In this document: positions 46,438 to 60,800 of the stretch, one piece after another
How positions within the stretch are numbered: position 1 is the first letter of the stretch
Layout of the letters: each line of letters begins with the position of its first letter
Assembly: GCA_032718475.1 (NCBI GenBank)
Contig: JAUCBJ010007667.1
Coordinates: 62,001 to 126,000 of the forward strand
Direction of reading: 5' to 3'
From: Nemertoderma westbladi
Taxonomy: Eukaryota; Xenacoelomorpha; Nemertodermatida; Nemertodermatidae
Length of the DNA: 64,000 nt
Notes under the pieces: generated by a model
The model's input: the letters and a program-made list of their open reading frames with translations, nothing else
What the model was told of the DNA's origin: nothing
Databases searched by the model: none
Program-made: the position numbers and the translations under genes

Positions 46438-48871
46438 TTAGCAGAGAAAAGCAATAATCATGCAATTAATTGTCAAAATATACGAACGTTATACACCAAG
46501 TTCTCAGCGACAAATATATGTGATAAAGGCATGAAGCATTTACTAGTCAAAACAGCTATTTAATGGTTCACTCTACTGTTATGTTGGTGGACCGTGGGGG
46601 ATTGAGTTCACATCCTCCATTTTGTTAAACTGTGAACAAATATCAGGGTGTGGACTTCGATAATTAATATTTTCATGTTTTATGAAAACAGTTTGTAGTT
46701 TATTGATCTCGGTACTATTATGTTTGTTTGGGTTCATGGCTGTTAAAAAGCTTCCTCGCTATTTTAGCATAAAAAAAAGGCAAGAATATGACAAATTCTT
46801 GGCGAACAATAATGTGAACATTCAGCAACATTAACAAATATTCAGCAACATGATGCTTTTAATGGTACAGTAGATCGTGAATAATGGGTTATAAACCCGT
46901 TCGCGGTTGGTTTGTGCCATATACAGTTATATTTTGCCATATGGTTATTGTACATTGTAAAAAATAAAAGCCAATATAAATTAGTTATATAGAATAACAT
47001 GCAAACTTGTGAAACAGAAAGCAATAAATATATTCATAATCAGCTGATTCGAGAAATTTGAGGTGGAAATTTGATTCAGATAAAATTTTTTATCTCGAAT
47101 ATCAATATATTTCTCTTTGGTGGGATGGAAGTTAATCTCTTATTGTCTCTATGTCTCTATGGTTAATTCTGACAGTTGTAGTAGATTCAATGCCCCTAAA
47201 GGTGGTCAATATCTCAAATATTATTGAGGGCGCTACGTGTTTTCGGATGCTGTTTTCTTCAGCTTGTACTTTTGGTGTTTTTAAACATGGAGCTGATGAA
47301 AATGTTCATTTACGGTCTTTACTTTGAGTCTACATAAGCGCACCCCCAATACACTTAATATAAAAGTCTACATGCAAGTTTAACATACTGTATATGCAAT
47401 TTTATCTATGTTGTACTTACAGTAGGATTTATCTTCGTGCTTTCAAAGGAACCATAAACCATGGAATTTCGTCCAGGAGGGGTTAAAATTTAAGTTAATA
47501 TTACTTCTCTACTTAATTTTAGGGCGGTTTTAAACACTTTTTTTTTAACTTTGACAATGAATTTAACTTTGTAACACTTTTTTTTAACTATAGGCTACGG
47601 GGGGGGGGGGGGGGGGTACACCGAATGTACACAATATTGGTCCAAAATATGTCGAAATTATGTTTATGATCTATTATAATGCACGATTAAATGGTGTTGC
47701 GAAATCTGAAAACCGGAAATAGAAAGAGGGGTGAAAATTATTAATTTTTGCATTAACAATGTTGAAATTTGAAGAAGTTTTACTTATCTTTTTTCATATT
47801 TAAATTTGCGGGCAGCCGCAGCACTACTGCTGTTTTAGGGACTGCAGTTACTGCTGTATTGTACTGCTGTGCAGTCATTAACGTTATAGCTCACATCTAC
47901 TGGTAGGCGGTATACCAACTGACAACTACAGAACTATACGGCTTCTCGTACAGTTGCAGTTCGGTTTCGGTCTAACGTTGCTGTAGCAGGCTGTAGCATG
48001 ACTGGTATGGATATATTGTATTTTGATCACACAAGCTGACTATTAGCCTAGTTATTACACGAACATTTAGGGTGAATTTAATAATTCAATTTAACCCTAA
48101 CTTATGTAGATACAATTGGAGACTGGAACAGGGACGACTCTTGGAATTAACTTAAACTCTACATATCATATGAACTGCATAATATCTGTCTGTCATTATT
48201 TTGGTACCAGTAGGCCTACTATAAACTGTTCAGTATTTTGCATAATATTTGCATCATACAGTATATATTATATATCGTTTGATGTCAGTATTAAATATGC
48301 GTTTGATGTGCGTATTACATATGCGTTCGATATCTAAATTTACATATTATTTATACTGTAAAATAATCTCCAATTTGTTGTCGTTACGTCTAGTCGTTTA
48401 TTTATCTTATTATGTGGGCCTACAGTACATAATAATACTAGAATTAGCTAACTGTTATAAGTGAAAATGTGTCGCTGGTTGTTGTGGTAACAATAAGAAA
48501 TGCGGGATATTCAATAAAATGATTTTCCACATAAAGAATGTTTTCCTACTTATTGTGAAAAGTGAAAGCAGTGAGAAACTGGACATTGAAAAACTTAAAA
48601 ATCATGTTTAAAATCGCCGACAGTAGGGGGATGTAATATTATTAAAATCCAAAATTTGCGGGAAATTTTGGAGGTTTTTTTGTATAACGTTAGTGACCTA
48701 CTGTATGTATAAAAATACCGAACTGTCTGTCAAAATAAAAACTAACTTTAGATTCGCAAACAGCGAACTCTAATTATAAAAATGTTTTTAAATCCGATTC
48801 TGAAAAAAATTGAAGAAAAATATGAAATTATTCTAAAACTTCACAGGCTTGTAAAACACACCCAATTATTC
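46438..48871. other. AT-rich intergenic DNA, no gene recognised
   Basis: No coding block or RNA gene was supported. It contains one 18-nt poly(G) tract and a short CTGCAGTACTGCTG-rich patch at about 47.82-47.88 kb resembling the words of the 28.5-29.6 kb region. Confidence 0.5.
47599..47616. repeat. poly(G) tract, 18 nt
   Basis: An uninterrupted run of 18 G. Confidence 0.95.
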
Positions 48872-51800
48872 ATATTGAGGAACCGACTGTTTCACACTGA
48901 GGAACCGACTGTTTCACATTGAGGAACCGACTGCTTCACATTGAGGAACTGACTGTTTCTCATTGGGGAACCGACTGTTTCACATTGAGGAACCGACTGT
49001 TTCACGTTGAGGAACCGACTGTTTCACATTGAGGAACCGACTGTTTCACGTTGAGGAACCGACTGTTTCACATTGAGGAACAGACTGTTTCACATTGAGG
49101 AACCGACTGTTTCACATTGAGGAACCGACTGTTTCACATTGAGGAACCGACTGTTTCTCATTGAGGAACCGACTGTTTCACATTGAGGAACCGACTGTTT
49201 CACATTGAGGAACCGACTGTTTCACATTGAGGAACCGACTGTTTCACATTGAGGAACCGACTGTTTCACATGAGGAACCGACTGTTTCACATTGAGGAAC
49301 CGACTGTTTCACATTGAGGAACCAACTGTTTCACATTGAGGAACCGACTGTTTCACATTGAGGAACCGACTGTTTCACATTGAGGAACCGACTGTTTCAC
49401 ATTGAGGAACTGACTGTTTCACATTGAGGAACCGACTGCTTCACATTGAGGAACCGACTGTTTCTCATTGGGGAACCGACTGTTTCACATTGAGGAACCG
49501 ACTGTTTCACATTGAGGAACCGACTGTTTCACATTGAGGAACCGACTGTTTCACGTTGAGGAACCGACTGTTTCACATTGAGGAACCGACTGTTTCACAT
49601 TGAGGAACCGACTGTTTCACATTGAGGAACCAACTGTTTCACATTGAGGAACCGACTGTTTCACATTGAGGAACCGAATGTTTCACATTGAGGAACCGAC
49701 TGTTTCACATTGAGGAACTGACTGTTTCACATTGAGGAACCGACTGCTTCACATTGAGGAACCGACTGTTTCTCATTGGGGAACCGACTGTTTCACATTG
49801 AGGAACCGACTGTTTCACATTGAGGAACCGACTGTTTCACATTGAGGAACCGACTGTTTCACGTTGAGGAACCGACTGTTTCACATTGAGGAACCGACTG
49901 TTTCACATTGAGGAACCGACTGTTTCACATTGAGGAACCGACTGTTTCACATTGAGGAACCGACTATTTCACATTGAGGAACCGACTGTTTCACATTGAG
50001 GAACCGACTGTTTCACATTGAGGTACCGACTGTTTCACATTGAGGAACCGACTGTTTCACATGAGGAACCGACTGTTTCACATTGAGGAACCGACTGTTT
50101 CACATTGAGGAACCAACTGTTTCACATTGAGGAACCGACTGTTTCACATTGAGGAACCGACTGTTTCACATTGAGGAACCGACTGTTTCACACTGAGGAA
50201 CCGACTGTTTCACGTTGAGGAACCGACTGTTTCACAATGAGGAACCGACTGTTTCACATTGAGGAACCGACTGCTTCACATTGAGCAACCGACTGTTTCA
50301 CGTTGAGGAACCGACTGTTTCACATTGAGGATCCGACTGTTTCACACTGACGAACCGACTGTTTCACATTCAGGAACCGACTGTTTCACATTGAGGAACC
50401 GACTGTTTCACATTGAGGAACCGACTGCTTCACATTGAGCAACCGACTGTTTCACGTTGAGGAACCGACTGTTTCACATTGAGGATCCGACTGTTTCACA
50501 CTGACGAACCGACTGTTTCACATTCAGGAACCGACTGTTTCACATTGAGGAACCGACTGTTTCACACTGAGGAACCGACTGTTTCACATTGAGGAACCGA
50601 CTGTTTCACACTGAAGAACCGACTGTTTCACATTCAGGAACCGACTGTTTCACATTGAGGAACCGACTGTTTCACACTGAGGAACCGACTGTTTCACACT
50701 GAGGAACCGTCTGTTTCACATTCAGGAACCGACTGTTTCACATTGAGGAACCGACTGTTTCACACTGAGGAACCGACTGTTTCACACTGAGGAACCGACT
50801 GTTTCACACTGAGGAACCAACTGTTTCACATTGAGGAACCGACTGTTTCACATTGAGGAACCGACTGTTTCACACTGATGAACCGACTGTTTCACATTGA
50901 GGAACCGACTGTTTCACATTGAGGATCCGACTGTTTCACACTGAGGAACCGACTGTTTCACATTCAGGACCCGACTGTTTCACATTGAGGAACCGACTGT
51001 TTCACACTGAGGAACCGACTGTTTCACACTGAGGAACCGACTGTTTCACACTGAGGAACCGACTGTTTCACACTGATGAGCCGACTGTTTCACACTGAGG
51101 AACCGACTGTATCACATTGAGGAACCGACTGTTTCACACTGAGGAACCGACTGTTTCACATTGAGGAACCGACTGTTTCACATTGAGGAACCGACTGTTT
51201 CTCATTGAGGAACCGACTGCTTCACATTGAGGAACCGACTGTTTCTCATTGGGGAACCGACTGTTTCACATTGAGGAACCGACTGTTTCACATTGAGGAA
51301 CCGACTGTTTCACATTGAGAAACCGACTGTTTCACGTTGAGGAACCGACTGTTTCACATTGAGGAACCGACTGTTTCACATTGAGGAACCGACTGTTTCA
51401 CATTGAGGAACCGACTGTTTCACATTGAGGAACCGACTGTTTCACATTGAGGAACCGACTGTTTCACATTGAGGAACCGACTGTTTCACATTGAGGAACC
51501 GACTGTTTCACATTGAGGAACCGACTGTTTCACATGAGGAACCGACTGTTTCACATTGAGGAACCGACTGTTTCACATGAGGAACCGACTGTTTCACATT
51601 GAGGAACCGACTGTTTCACATTGAGGAACCAACTGTTTCACATTGAGGAACCGACTGTTTCACATTGAGGAATCGACTGTTTCACATTGAGGAACCGACT
51701 GTTTCACATTGAGCAACCGACTGTTTCACATTGAGGAACCGACTGTTTCACATTGAGGAACCGACTGTTTCACACTGAGGAACCGACTGTTTCACGTTGA

Positions 51801-54800
51801 GGAACCGAATGTTTCACAATGAGGAACCGACTGTTTCACATTGAGGAACCGACTGCTTCACATTGAGCAACCGACTGTTTCACGTTGAGGAACCGACTGT
51901 TTCACATTGAGGATCCGACTGTTTCACACTGAGGAACCGACTGTTTCACATTCAGGAACCGACTGTTTCACATTGAGGAACCGACTGTTTCACATTGAGG
52001 AACCGACTGTTTCACACTGAAGAACCGACTGTTTCACATTCAGGAACCGACTGTTTCACATTGAGGAACCGACTATTTCACACTGAGGAACCGACTGTTT
52101 CACACTGAGGAACCGTCTGTTTCACATTCAGGAACCGACTGTTTCACATTGAGGAACCGACTGTTTCACACTGAGGAACCGACTGTTTCACACTGAGGAA
52201 CCGACTGTTTCACACTGAGGAACCAACTGTTTCACATTGAGGAACCGACTGTTTCACACTGAGGAACCGACTGTTTCACATTGAGGAACCGACTGTTTCA
52301 CATTGAGGAACCGAATGTTTCACATTGAGGAACCGACTGTTTCACACTGAGGAAACGACTGTTTCACACTGAGGAACCGACTGTTTCACACTGAGGAACC
52401 AACTGTTTCACATTGAGGAACCGACTGTTTCACACTGAGGAACCGACTGTTTCACATTGAGGAACCGACTGTTTCACACTGAGGAACCAACTGTTTCACA
52501 TTGAGGAACCGACTGTTTCACACTGAGGAACCGACTGTTTCACATTGAGGAACCGACTGTTTCACACTGAGGAACCGACTGTTTCACACTGAGGAACCGA
52601 CTGTTTCACACTGAGGAACCGACTGTTTCACACTGAGGAACCGACTGTTTCACACTGAGGAACCAACTGTTTCACATTGAGGAACCGACTGTTTCACACT
52701 GAGGAACCGACTGTTTCACATTGAGGAACCGACTGTTTCACACTGAGGAACCGACTGTTTCACACTGAGGAACCGACTGTTTCACACTGAGGAACCGACT
52801 GTTTCACACTGAGGAACAGACTGTTTCACACTGAGGAACAGACTGTTTCACACTGAGGAACCGACTGTTTCACACTGAGGAACCGACTGTTTCACATTCA
52901 GGAACCGACTGTTTCACATTGAGGAACCGACTGTTTCACACTGAGGAACCGACTGTTTCACACTGAGGAACCGACTGTTTCACACTGAGGAACCAACTGT
53001 TTCACATTGAGGAACCGACTGTTTCACACTGAGGAACCGACTGTTTCACATTGAGGAACCGACTGTTTCACACTGAGGAACCGACTGTTTCACACTGAGG
53101 AACCGACTGTTTCACACTGAGGAACCGACTGTTTCACACTGAGGAACAGACTGTTTCACACTGAGGAACCGACTGTTTCACACTGAGGAACCGACTGTTT
53201 CACACTGAGGAACCGACTGTTTCACACTGAGGAACCGACTGTTTCACACTGAGGAACCGACTGTTTCACACTGAGGAACCGACTGTTTCACATTGAGGAA
53301 CCGACTGTTTCACACTGAGGAACCGACTGTTTCACATTGAGGAACCGACTGTTTCACATTGAAGAACCGACTGTTTCACATTGAAGAACCGACTGTTTCA
53401 CATTGAGGAACCGACTGTTTCACATTGAGGAAACGACTGTTTCACATTGAGGAACCGACTGTTTCACATTGAGGAACCGACTGTTTCACAATGAGGAACC
53501 GACTGTTTCACACTGAGGAACCGACTGTTTCACATTGAGGAACCGACTGTTTCACATTGAGGAACCGACTGTTTCACATTGAGGAACCGACTGTTTCACA
53601 CTGAGGAACCGACTGTTTCACATTGAGGAACCGACTGTTTCACATTGAGGAACCGACTGTTTCACATTGAGGAACCGACTGTTTCACACTGAGGAACCGA
53701 CTGTTTCACATTGAGGAACCGACTGTTTCACATTGAAGAACCGACTGTTTCACATTGAGGAACCGACTGTTTCACACTGAGGAACTGACTGTTTCACACT
53801 GAGGAACCGACTGTTTCACATTGAGGAACCGACTGTTTCACATTGAGGAACCGACTGTTTCACATTGAGGAACCGACTGTTTCACATTGAGGAACCGACT
53901 GTTTCACATTGAGGAACCGACTGTTTCACATTGAAAACCGACTGTTTCACATTGAGGAACCGACTGTTTCACATTGAGGAACCGACTGTTTCACATTGAG
54001 GAACCGACTGTTTCACACTGAGGAACCGACTGTTTCACATTGAGGAACCGACTGTTTCACATTGAAGAACCGACTGTTTCACATTGAGGAACCGACTGTT
54101 TCACACTGAGGAACAGACTGTTTCACACTGAGGAACAGACTGTTTCACACTGAGGAACAGACTGTTTCACACTGAGGAACCGACTGTTTCACACTGAGGA
54201 ACCGACTGTTTCACACTGAGGAACCGACTGTTTCACATTGAGGAACCGACTGTTTCACATTGAAGAACCGACTGTTTCACATTGAGGAACCGACTGTTTC
54301 ACACTGAGGAACAGACTGTTTCACACTGAGGAACAGACTGTTTCACACTGAGGAACAGACTGTTTCACACTGAGGAACCGACTGTTTCACACTGAGGAAC
54401 CGACTGTTTCACACTGAGGAACCGACTGTTTCACATTGAGGAACCGACTGTTTCACATTGAAGAACCGACTGTTTCACATTGAGGAACCGACTGTTTCAC
54501 ATTGAAGAACCGACTGTTTCACATTGAGGAACCGACTGTTTCACATTGAGGAACCGACTGCTTCACATTGAGGAACCGACTGTTTCTCATTGGGGAACCG
54601 ACTGTTTCACATTGAGGAACCGACTGTTTCACATTGAGGAACCGACTGTTTCACATTGAGAAACCGACTGTTTCACGTTGAGGAACCGACTGTTTCACAT
54701 TGAGGAACCGACTGTTTCACATTGAGGAACCGACTGTTTCACATTGAGGAACCGACTGTTTCACATTGAGGAACCGACTGTTTCACATTGAGGAACCGAC

Positions 54801-57800
54801 TGTTTCACATTGAGGAACCGACTGTTTCACATTGAGGAACCGACTGTTTCACATTGAGGAACCGACTGTTTCACATTGAGGAACCGACTGTTTCACATTG
54901 AGGAACCGACTGTTTCACATGAGGAACCGACTGTTTCACATTGAGGAACCGACTGTTTCACATTGAGGAACCAACTGTTTCACATTGAGGAACCGACTGT
55001 TTCACATTGAGGAATCGACTGTTTCACATTGAGGAACCGACTGTTTCACATTGAGCAACCGACTGTTTCACATTGAGGAACCGACTGTTTCACATTGAGG
55101 AACCGTCTGTTTCACACTGAGGAACCGACTGTTTCACGTTGAGGAACCGAATGTTTCACAATGAGGAACCGACTGTTTCACATTGAGGAACCGACTGCTT
55201 CACATTGAGCAACCGACTGTTTCACGTTGAGGAACCGACTGTTTCACATTGAGGATCCGACTGTTTCACACTGAGGAACCGACTGTTTCACATTCAGGAA
55301 CCGACTGTTTCACATTGAGGAACCGACTGTTTCACATTGAGGAACCGACTGTTTCACACTGAAGAACCGACTGTTTCACATTCAGGAACCGACTGTTTCA
55401 CATTGAGGAACCGACTATTTCACACTGAGGAACCGACTGTTTCACACTGAGGAACCGTCTGTTTCACATTCAGGAACCGACTGTTTCACATTGAGGAACC
55501 GACTGTTTCACACTGAGGAACCGACTGTTTCACACTGAGGAACCGACTGTTTCACACTGAGGAACCAACTGTTTCACATTGAGGAACCGACTGTTTCACA
55601 CTGAGGAACCGACTGTTTCACATTGAGGAACCGACTGTTTCACATTGAGGATCCGACTGTTTCACACTGAGGAACCGACTGTTTCACATTCAGGAACCGA
55701 CTGTTTCACATTGAGGAACCGACTGTTTCACACTGAGGAACCGACTGTTTCACACTGAGGAACCGACTGTTTCACACTGAGGAACCAACTGTTTCACATT
55801 GAGGAACCGACTGTTTCACACTGAGGAACCGACTGTTTCACATTGAGGAACCGACTGTTTCACACTGAGGAACCGACTGTTTCACACTGAGGAACCGACT
55901 GTTTCACACTGAGGAACCGACTGTTTCACACTGAGGAACAGACTGTTTCACACTGAGGAACCGACTGTTTCACACTGAGGAACCGACTGTTTCACACTGA
56001 GGAACCGACTGTTTCACACTGAGGAACCGACTGTTTCACACTGAGGAACCGACTGTTTCACACTGAGGAACCGACTGTTTCACATTGAGGAACCGACAGT
56101 TTCACACTGAGGAACCGACTGTTTCACATTGAGGAACCGACTGTTTCACATTGAAGAACCGACTGTATCACATTGAAGAACCGACTGTTTCACATTGAGG
56201 AACCGACTGTTTCACATTGAGGAAACGACTGTTTCACATTGAGGAACCGACTGTTTCACATTGAGGAACCGACTGTTTCACAATGAGGAACCGACTGTTT
56301 CACACTGAGGAACCGACTGTTTCACATTGAGGAACCGACTGTTTCACATTGAGGAACCGACTGTTTCACATTGAGGAACCGACTGTTTCACACTGAGGAA
56401 CCGACTGTTTCACATTGAGGAACCGACTGTTTCACATTGAGGAACCGACTGTTTCACATTGAGGAACCGACTGTTTCACACTGAGGAACCGACTGTTTCA
56501 GATTGAGGAACCGACTGTTTCACATTGAAGAACCGACTGTTTCACATTGAGGAACCGACTGTTTCACACTGAGGAACTGACTGTTTCACACTGAGGAACC
56601 GACTGTTTCACATTGAGGAACCGAATGTTTCACATTGAAGAACCGACTGTTTCACATTGAGGAACCGACTGTTTCACATTGAAGAACCGACTGTTTCACA
56701 TTGAGGAACCGACTGTTTCACATTGAAAAACCGACTGTTTCACATTGAGGAACCGACAGTTTCACATTGAGGAACCGACTGTTTCACATTGAGGAACCGA
56801 CTGTTTCACACTGAGGAACCGACTGTTTCACATTGAGGAACCGACTGTTTCACATTGAAGAACCGACTGTTTCACATTGAGGAACCGACTGTTTCACACT
56901 GAGGAACAGACTGTTTCACACTGAGGAACAGACTGTTTCACACTGAGGAACAGACTGTTTCACACTGAGGAACCGACTGTTTCACACTGAGGAACCGACT
57001 GTTTCACACTGAGGAACCGACTGTTTCACATTGAGGAACCGACTGTTTCACATTGAAGAACCGACTGTTTCACATTGAGGAACCGACTGTTTCACATTGA
57101 AGAACCGACTGTTTCACATTGAGGAACCGACTGTTTCACATTGAAAAACCGACTGTTTCACATTGAGGAACCGACAGTTTCACATTGAGGAACCGACTGT
57201 TTCACACTGAGGAACCGACTGTTTCACACTGAGGAACCGACTGTTTCACATTGAGGAACCGACTGTTTCACATTGAAGAACCGACTGTTTCACATTGGGG
57301 AACCGACTGTTTCACATTGAAGATTCGACTGTTTCACATTGAGGAACCGACTGTTTCACATTGAAGAACCGACTGTTTCACATTGAGGAACCGACTGTTT
57401 CACACTGAGGAACAGACTGTTTCACACTGAGGAACCGACTGTTTCACACTGAGGAACCGACTGTTTCACACTGAGGAACCGACTGTTTCACATTGAGGAA
57501 CCGACTGTTTCACATTGAAGAACCGACTGTTTCACATTGAGGAACCGACTGTTTCACATTGAAGAACCGACTGTTTCACATTGAGGAACCGACTGTTTCA
57601 CATTGAAAAACCGACTGTTTCACATTGAGGAACCGACAGTTTCACATTGAGGAACCGACTGTTTCACACTGAGGAACCGACTGTTTCACACTGAGGAACC
57701 GACTGTTTCACATTGAGGAACCGACTGTTTCACATTGAAGAACCGACTGTTTCACATTGGGGAACCGACTGTTTCACATTGAAGATTCGACTGTTTCACA

Positions 57801-60800
57801 TTGAGGAACCGACTGTTTCACATTGAAGAACCGACTGTTTCACATTGAGGAACCGACTGTTTCACATTGAAGAACCGACTGTTTCACATTGAGGAACCGA
57901 CTGTTTCACATTGAGGAACCGACTGTTTCACATTGAGGAACCGACTGTTTCACACTGAGGAACCGACTGTTTCAGATTGAGGAACCGACTGTTTCACATT
58001 GAAGAACCGACTGTTTCACATTGAGGAACCGACTGTTTCACACTGAGGAACTGACTGTTTCACACTGAGGAACCGACTGTTTCACATTGAGGAACCGAAT
58101 GTTTCACATTGAAGAGCCGACTGTTTCACATTGAGGAACCGACTGTTTCACATTGAAGAACCGACTGTTTCACATTGAGGAACCGACTGTTTCACATTGA
58201 AAAACCGACTGTTTCACATTGAGGAACCGACAGTTTCACATTGAGGAACCGACTGTTTCACATTGAGGAACCGACTGTTTCACACTGAGGAACCGACTGT
58301 TTCACATTGAGGAACCGACTGTTTCACATTGAAGAACCGACTGTTTCACATTGAGGAACCGACTGTTTCACATTGAAGATTCGACTGTTTCACATTGAGG
58401 AACCGACTGTTTCACATTTAAGAACCGACTGTTTCACATTGAGGAACCGACTGTTTCACATTGAAGAACCGACTGTTTCACATTGAGGAACCGACTGTTT
58501 CACATTGAGGAACCGACTGTTTCACACTGAGGAACGGACTGTTTCACACTGACGAACCTACTGTTTCACATTCAGGAACCGACTGTTTCACATTGAGGAA
58601 CCGACTGTTTCACACTGTGGAACCGACTGTTTCACACTGAGAAACCGACTGTTTCACACTGAGGAACCAACTGTTTCAAATTGAGGAACCGACTGTTTCA
58701 CACTGAGGAACCGACTGTTTCACATTGAGGAACCGACTGTTTCACACTGAGGAACCGACTGTTTCACACTGAGGAACCGACTGTTTCACACTGAGAAACC
58801 GACTGTTTCACACTGAGGAACAGACTGTTTCACACTGAGGAACCGACTGTTTCACACTGAGGAACCGACTGTTTCACACTGAGGAACCGACTGTTTCACA
58901 CTGAGGAACCGACTGTTTCACACTGATGAGCCGACTGTTTCACACTGAGGAACCGACTGTTTCACATGGAGGAACCGACTGTTTCACACTGAGGAACGGA
59001 CTGTTTCACATTGAGGAACCGAATGTTTCACATTGAAGAACCGACTGTTTCACATTGAAGAACCGACTGTTTCACATTGGACTGTTTCACATTGAGGAAC
59101 CGACTGTTTCACATTGAGGAACCGACTGTTTCACATTGAGGAACCGACTGTTTCACAATGAGGAACCGACTGTTTCACACTGAGGAACCGACTGTTTCAC
59201 ATTGAGGAACCGACTGTTTCACATTGAAGAACCGACTGTTTCACATTGAGGAACCGACTGTTTCACACTGAGGAACCGACTGTTTCACATTGAGGAACCG
59301 ACTGTTTCACATTGAGGAACCGACTGTTTCACATTGAGGAACCGACTGTTTCACACTGAGGAACCGACTGTTTCAGATTGAGGAACCGACTGTTTCACAT
59401 TGAAGAACCGACTGTTTCACATTGAGGAACCGACTGTTTCACACTGAGGAACCGACTGTTTCACACTGAGGAAGCGACTGTTTCACATTGAGGAACCGAC
59501 TGTTTCACATTGAAGAACCGACTGTTTCACATTGAGGAACCGACTGTTTCACATTGAGGAACCGACTGTTTCACATTGAAAAACCGACTGTTTCACATTG
59601 AGGAACCGACAGTTTCACATTGAGGAACCGACTGTTTCACACTGAGGAACCGACTGTTTAACACTGAGGAACCGACTGTTTCACACTGAGGAACCGACTG
59701 TTTCACATTGAGGAACCGACTGTTTCACACTGAGGAACCGACTGTTTCAGATTAAGGAACCGACTGTTTCACATTGAGGAACCGACTGTTTCACATTGAA
59801 GAACCGACTGTACAGAGGAACTGACTGTTTCACACTGAGGAACCGACTGTTTCACATTGAGGAACCGAATGTTTCACATTGAAGAGCCGACTGTTTCACA
59901 TTGAGGAACCGACAGTTTCACATTGAAGAACCGACTGTTTCACATTGAGGAACCGACTGTTTCACATTGAAAAACCGACTGTTTCACATTGAGGAACCGA
60001 CAGTTTCACATTGAGGAAACGACTGTTTCACACTGAGAAACCGACTGTTTCACACTGAGGAACCAACTGTTTCAAATTGAGGAACCGACTGTTTCACACT
60101 GAGGAACCGACTGTTTCACATTGAGGAACCGACTGTTTCACACTGAGGAACCGACTGTTTCACACTGAGGAACCGACTGTTTCACACTGAGAAGCCGACT
60201 GTTTCACACTGAGGAACAGACTGTTTCACACTGAGGAACCGACTGTTTCACACTGAGGAACCGACTGTTTCACACTGAGGAACCGACTGTTTCACACTGA
60301 GGAACCGACTGTTTCACACTGATGAGTCGACTGTTTCACACTGAGGAACCGACTGTTTCACATTGAGGAACCGACTGTTTCACACTGAGGAACGGACTGT
60401 TTCACATTGAGGAACCGAATGTTTCACATTGAAGAACCGACTGTTTCACATTGAAGAACCTACTGTTTCACATTGAGGAACCGACTGTTTCACATTGAGG
60501 AAACGACTGTTTCACATTGAGGAACCGACTGTTTCACATTGAGGAACCGACTGTTTCACAATGAGGAACCGACTGTTTCACACTGAGGAACCGACTGTTT
60601 CACATTGAGGAACCGACTGTTTCACATTGAGGAACCGACTGTTTCACATTGAGGAACCGACTGTTTCACACTGAGGAACCGACTGTTTCACATTGAGGAA
60701 CCGACTGTTTCACATTGAGGAACCGACTGTTTCACATTGAGGAACCGACTGTTTCACACTGAGGAACCGACTGTTTCAGATTGAGGAACCGACTGTTTCA

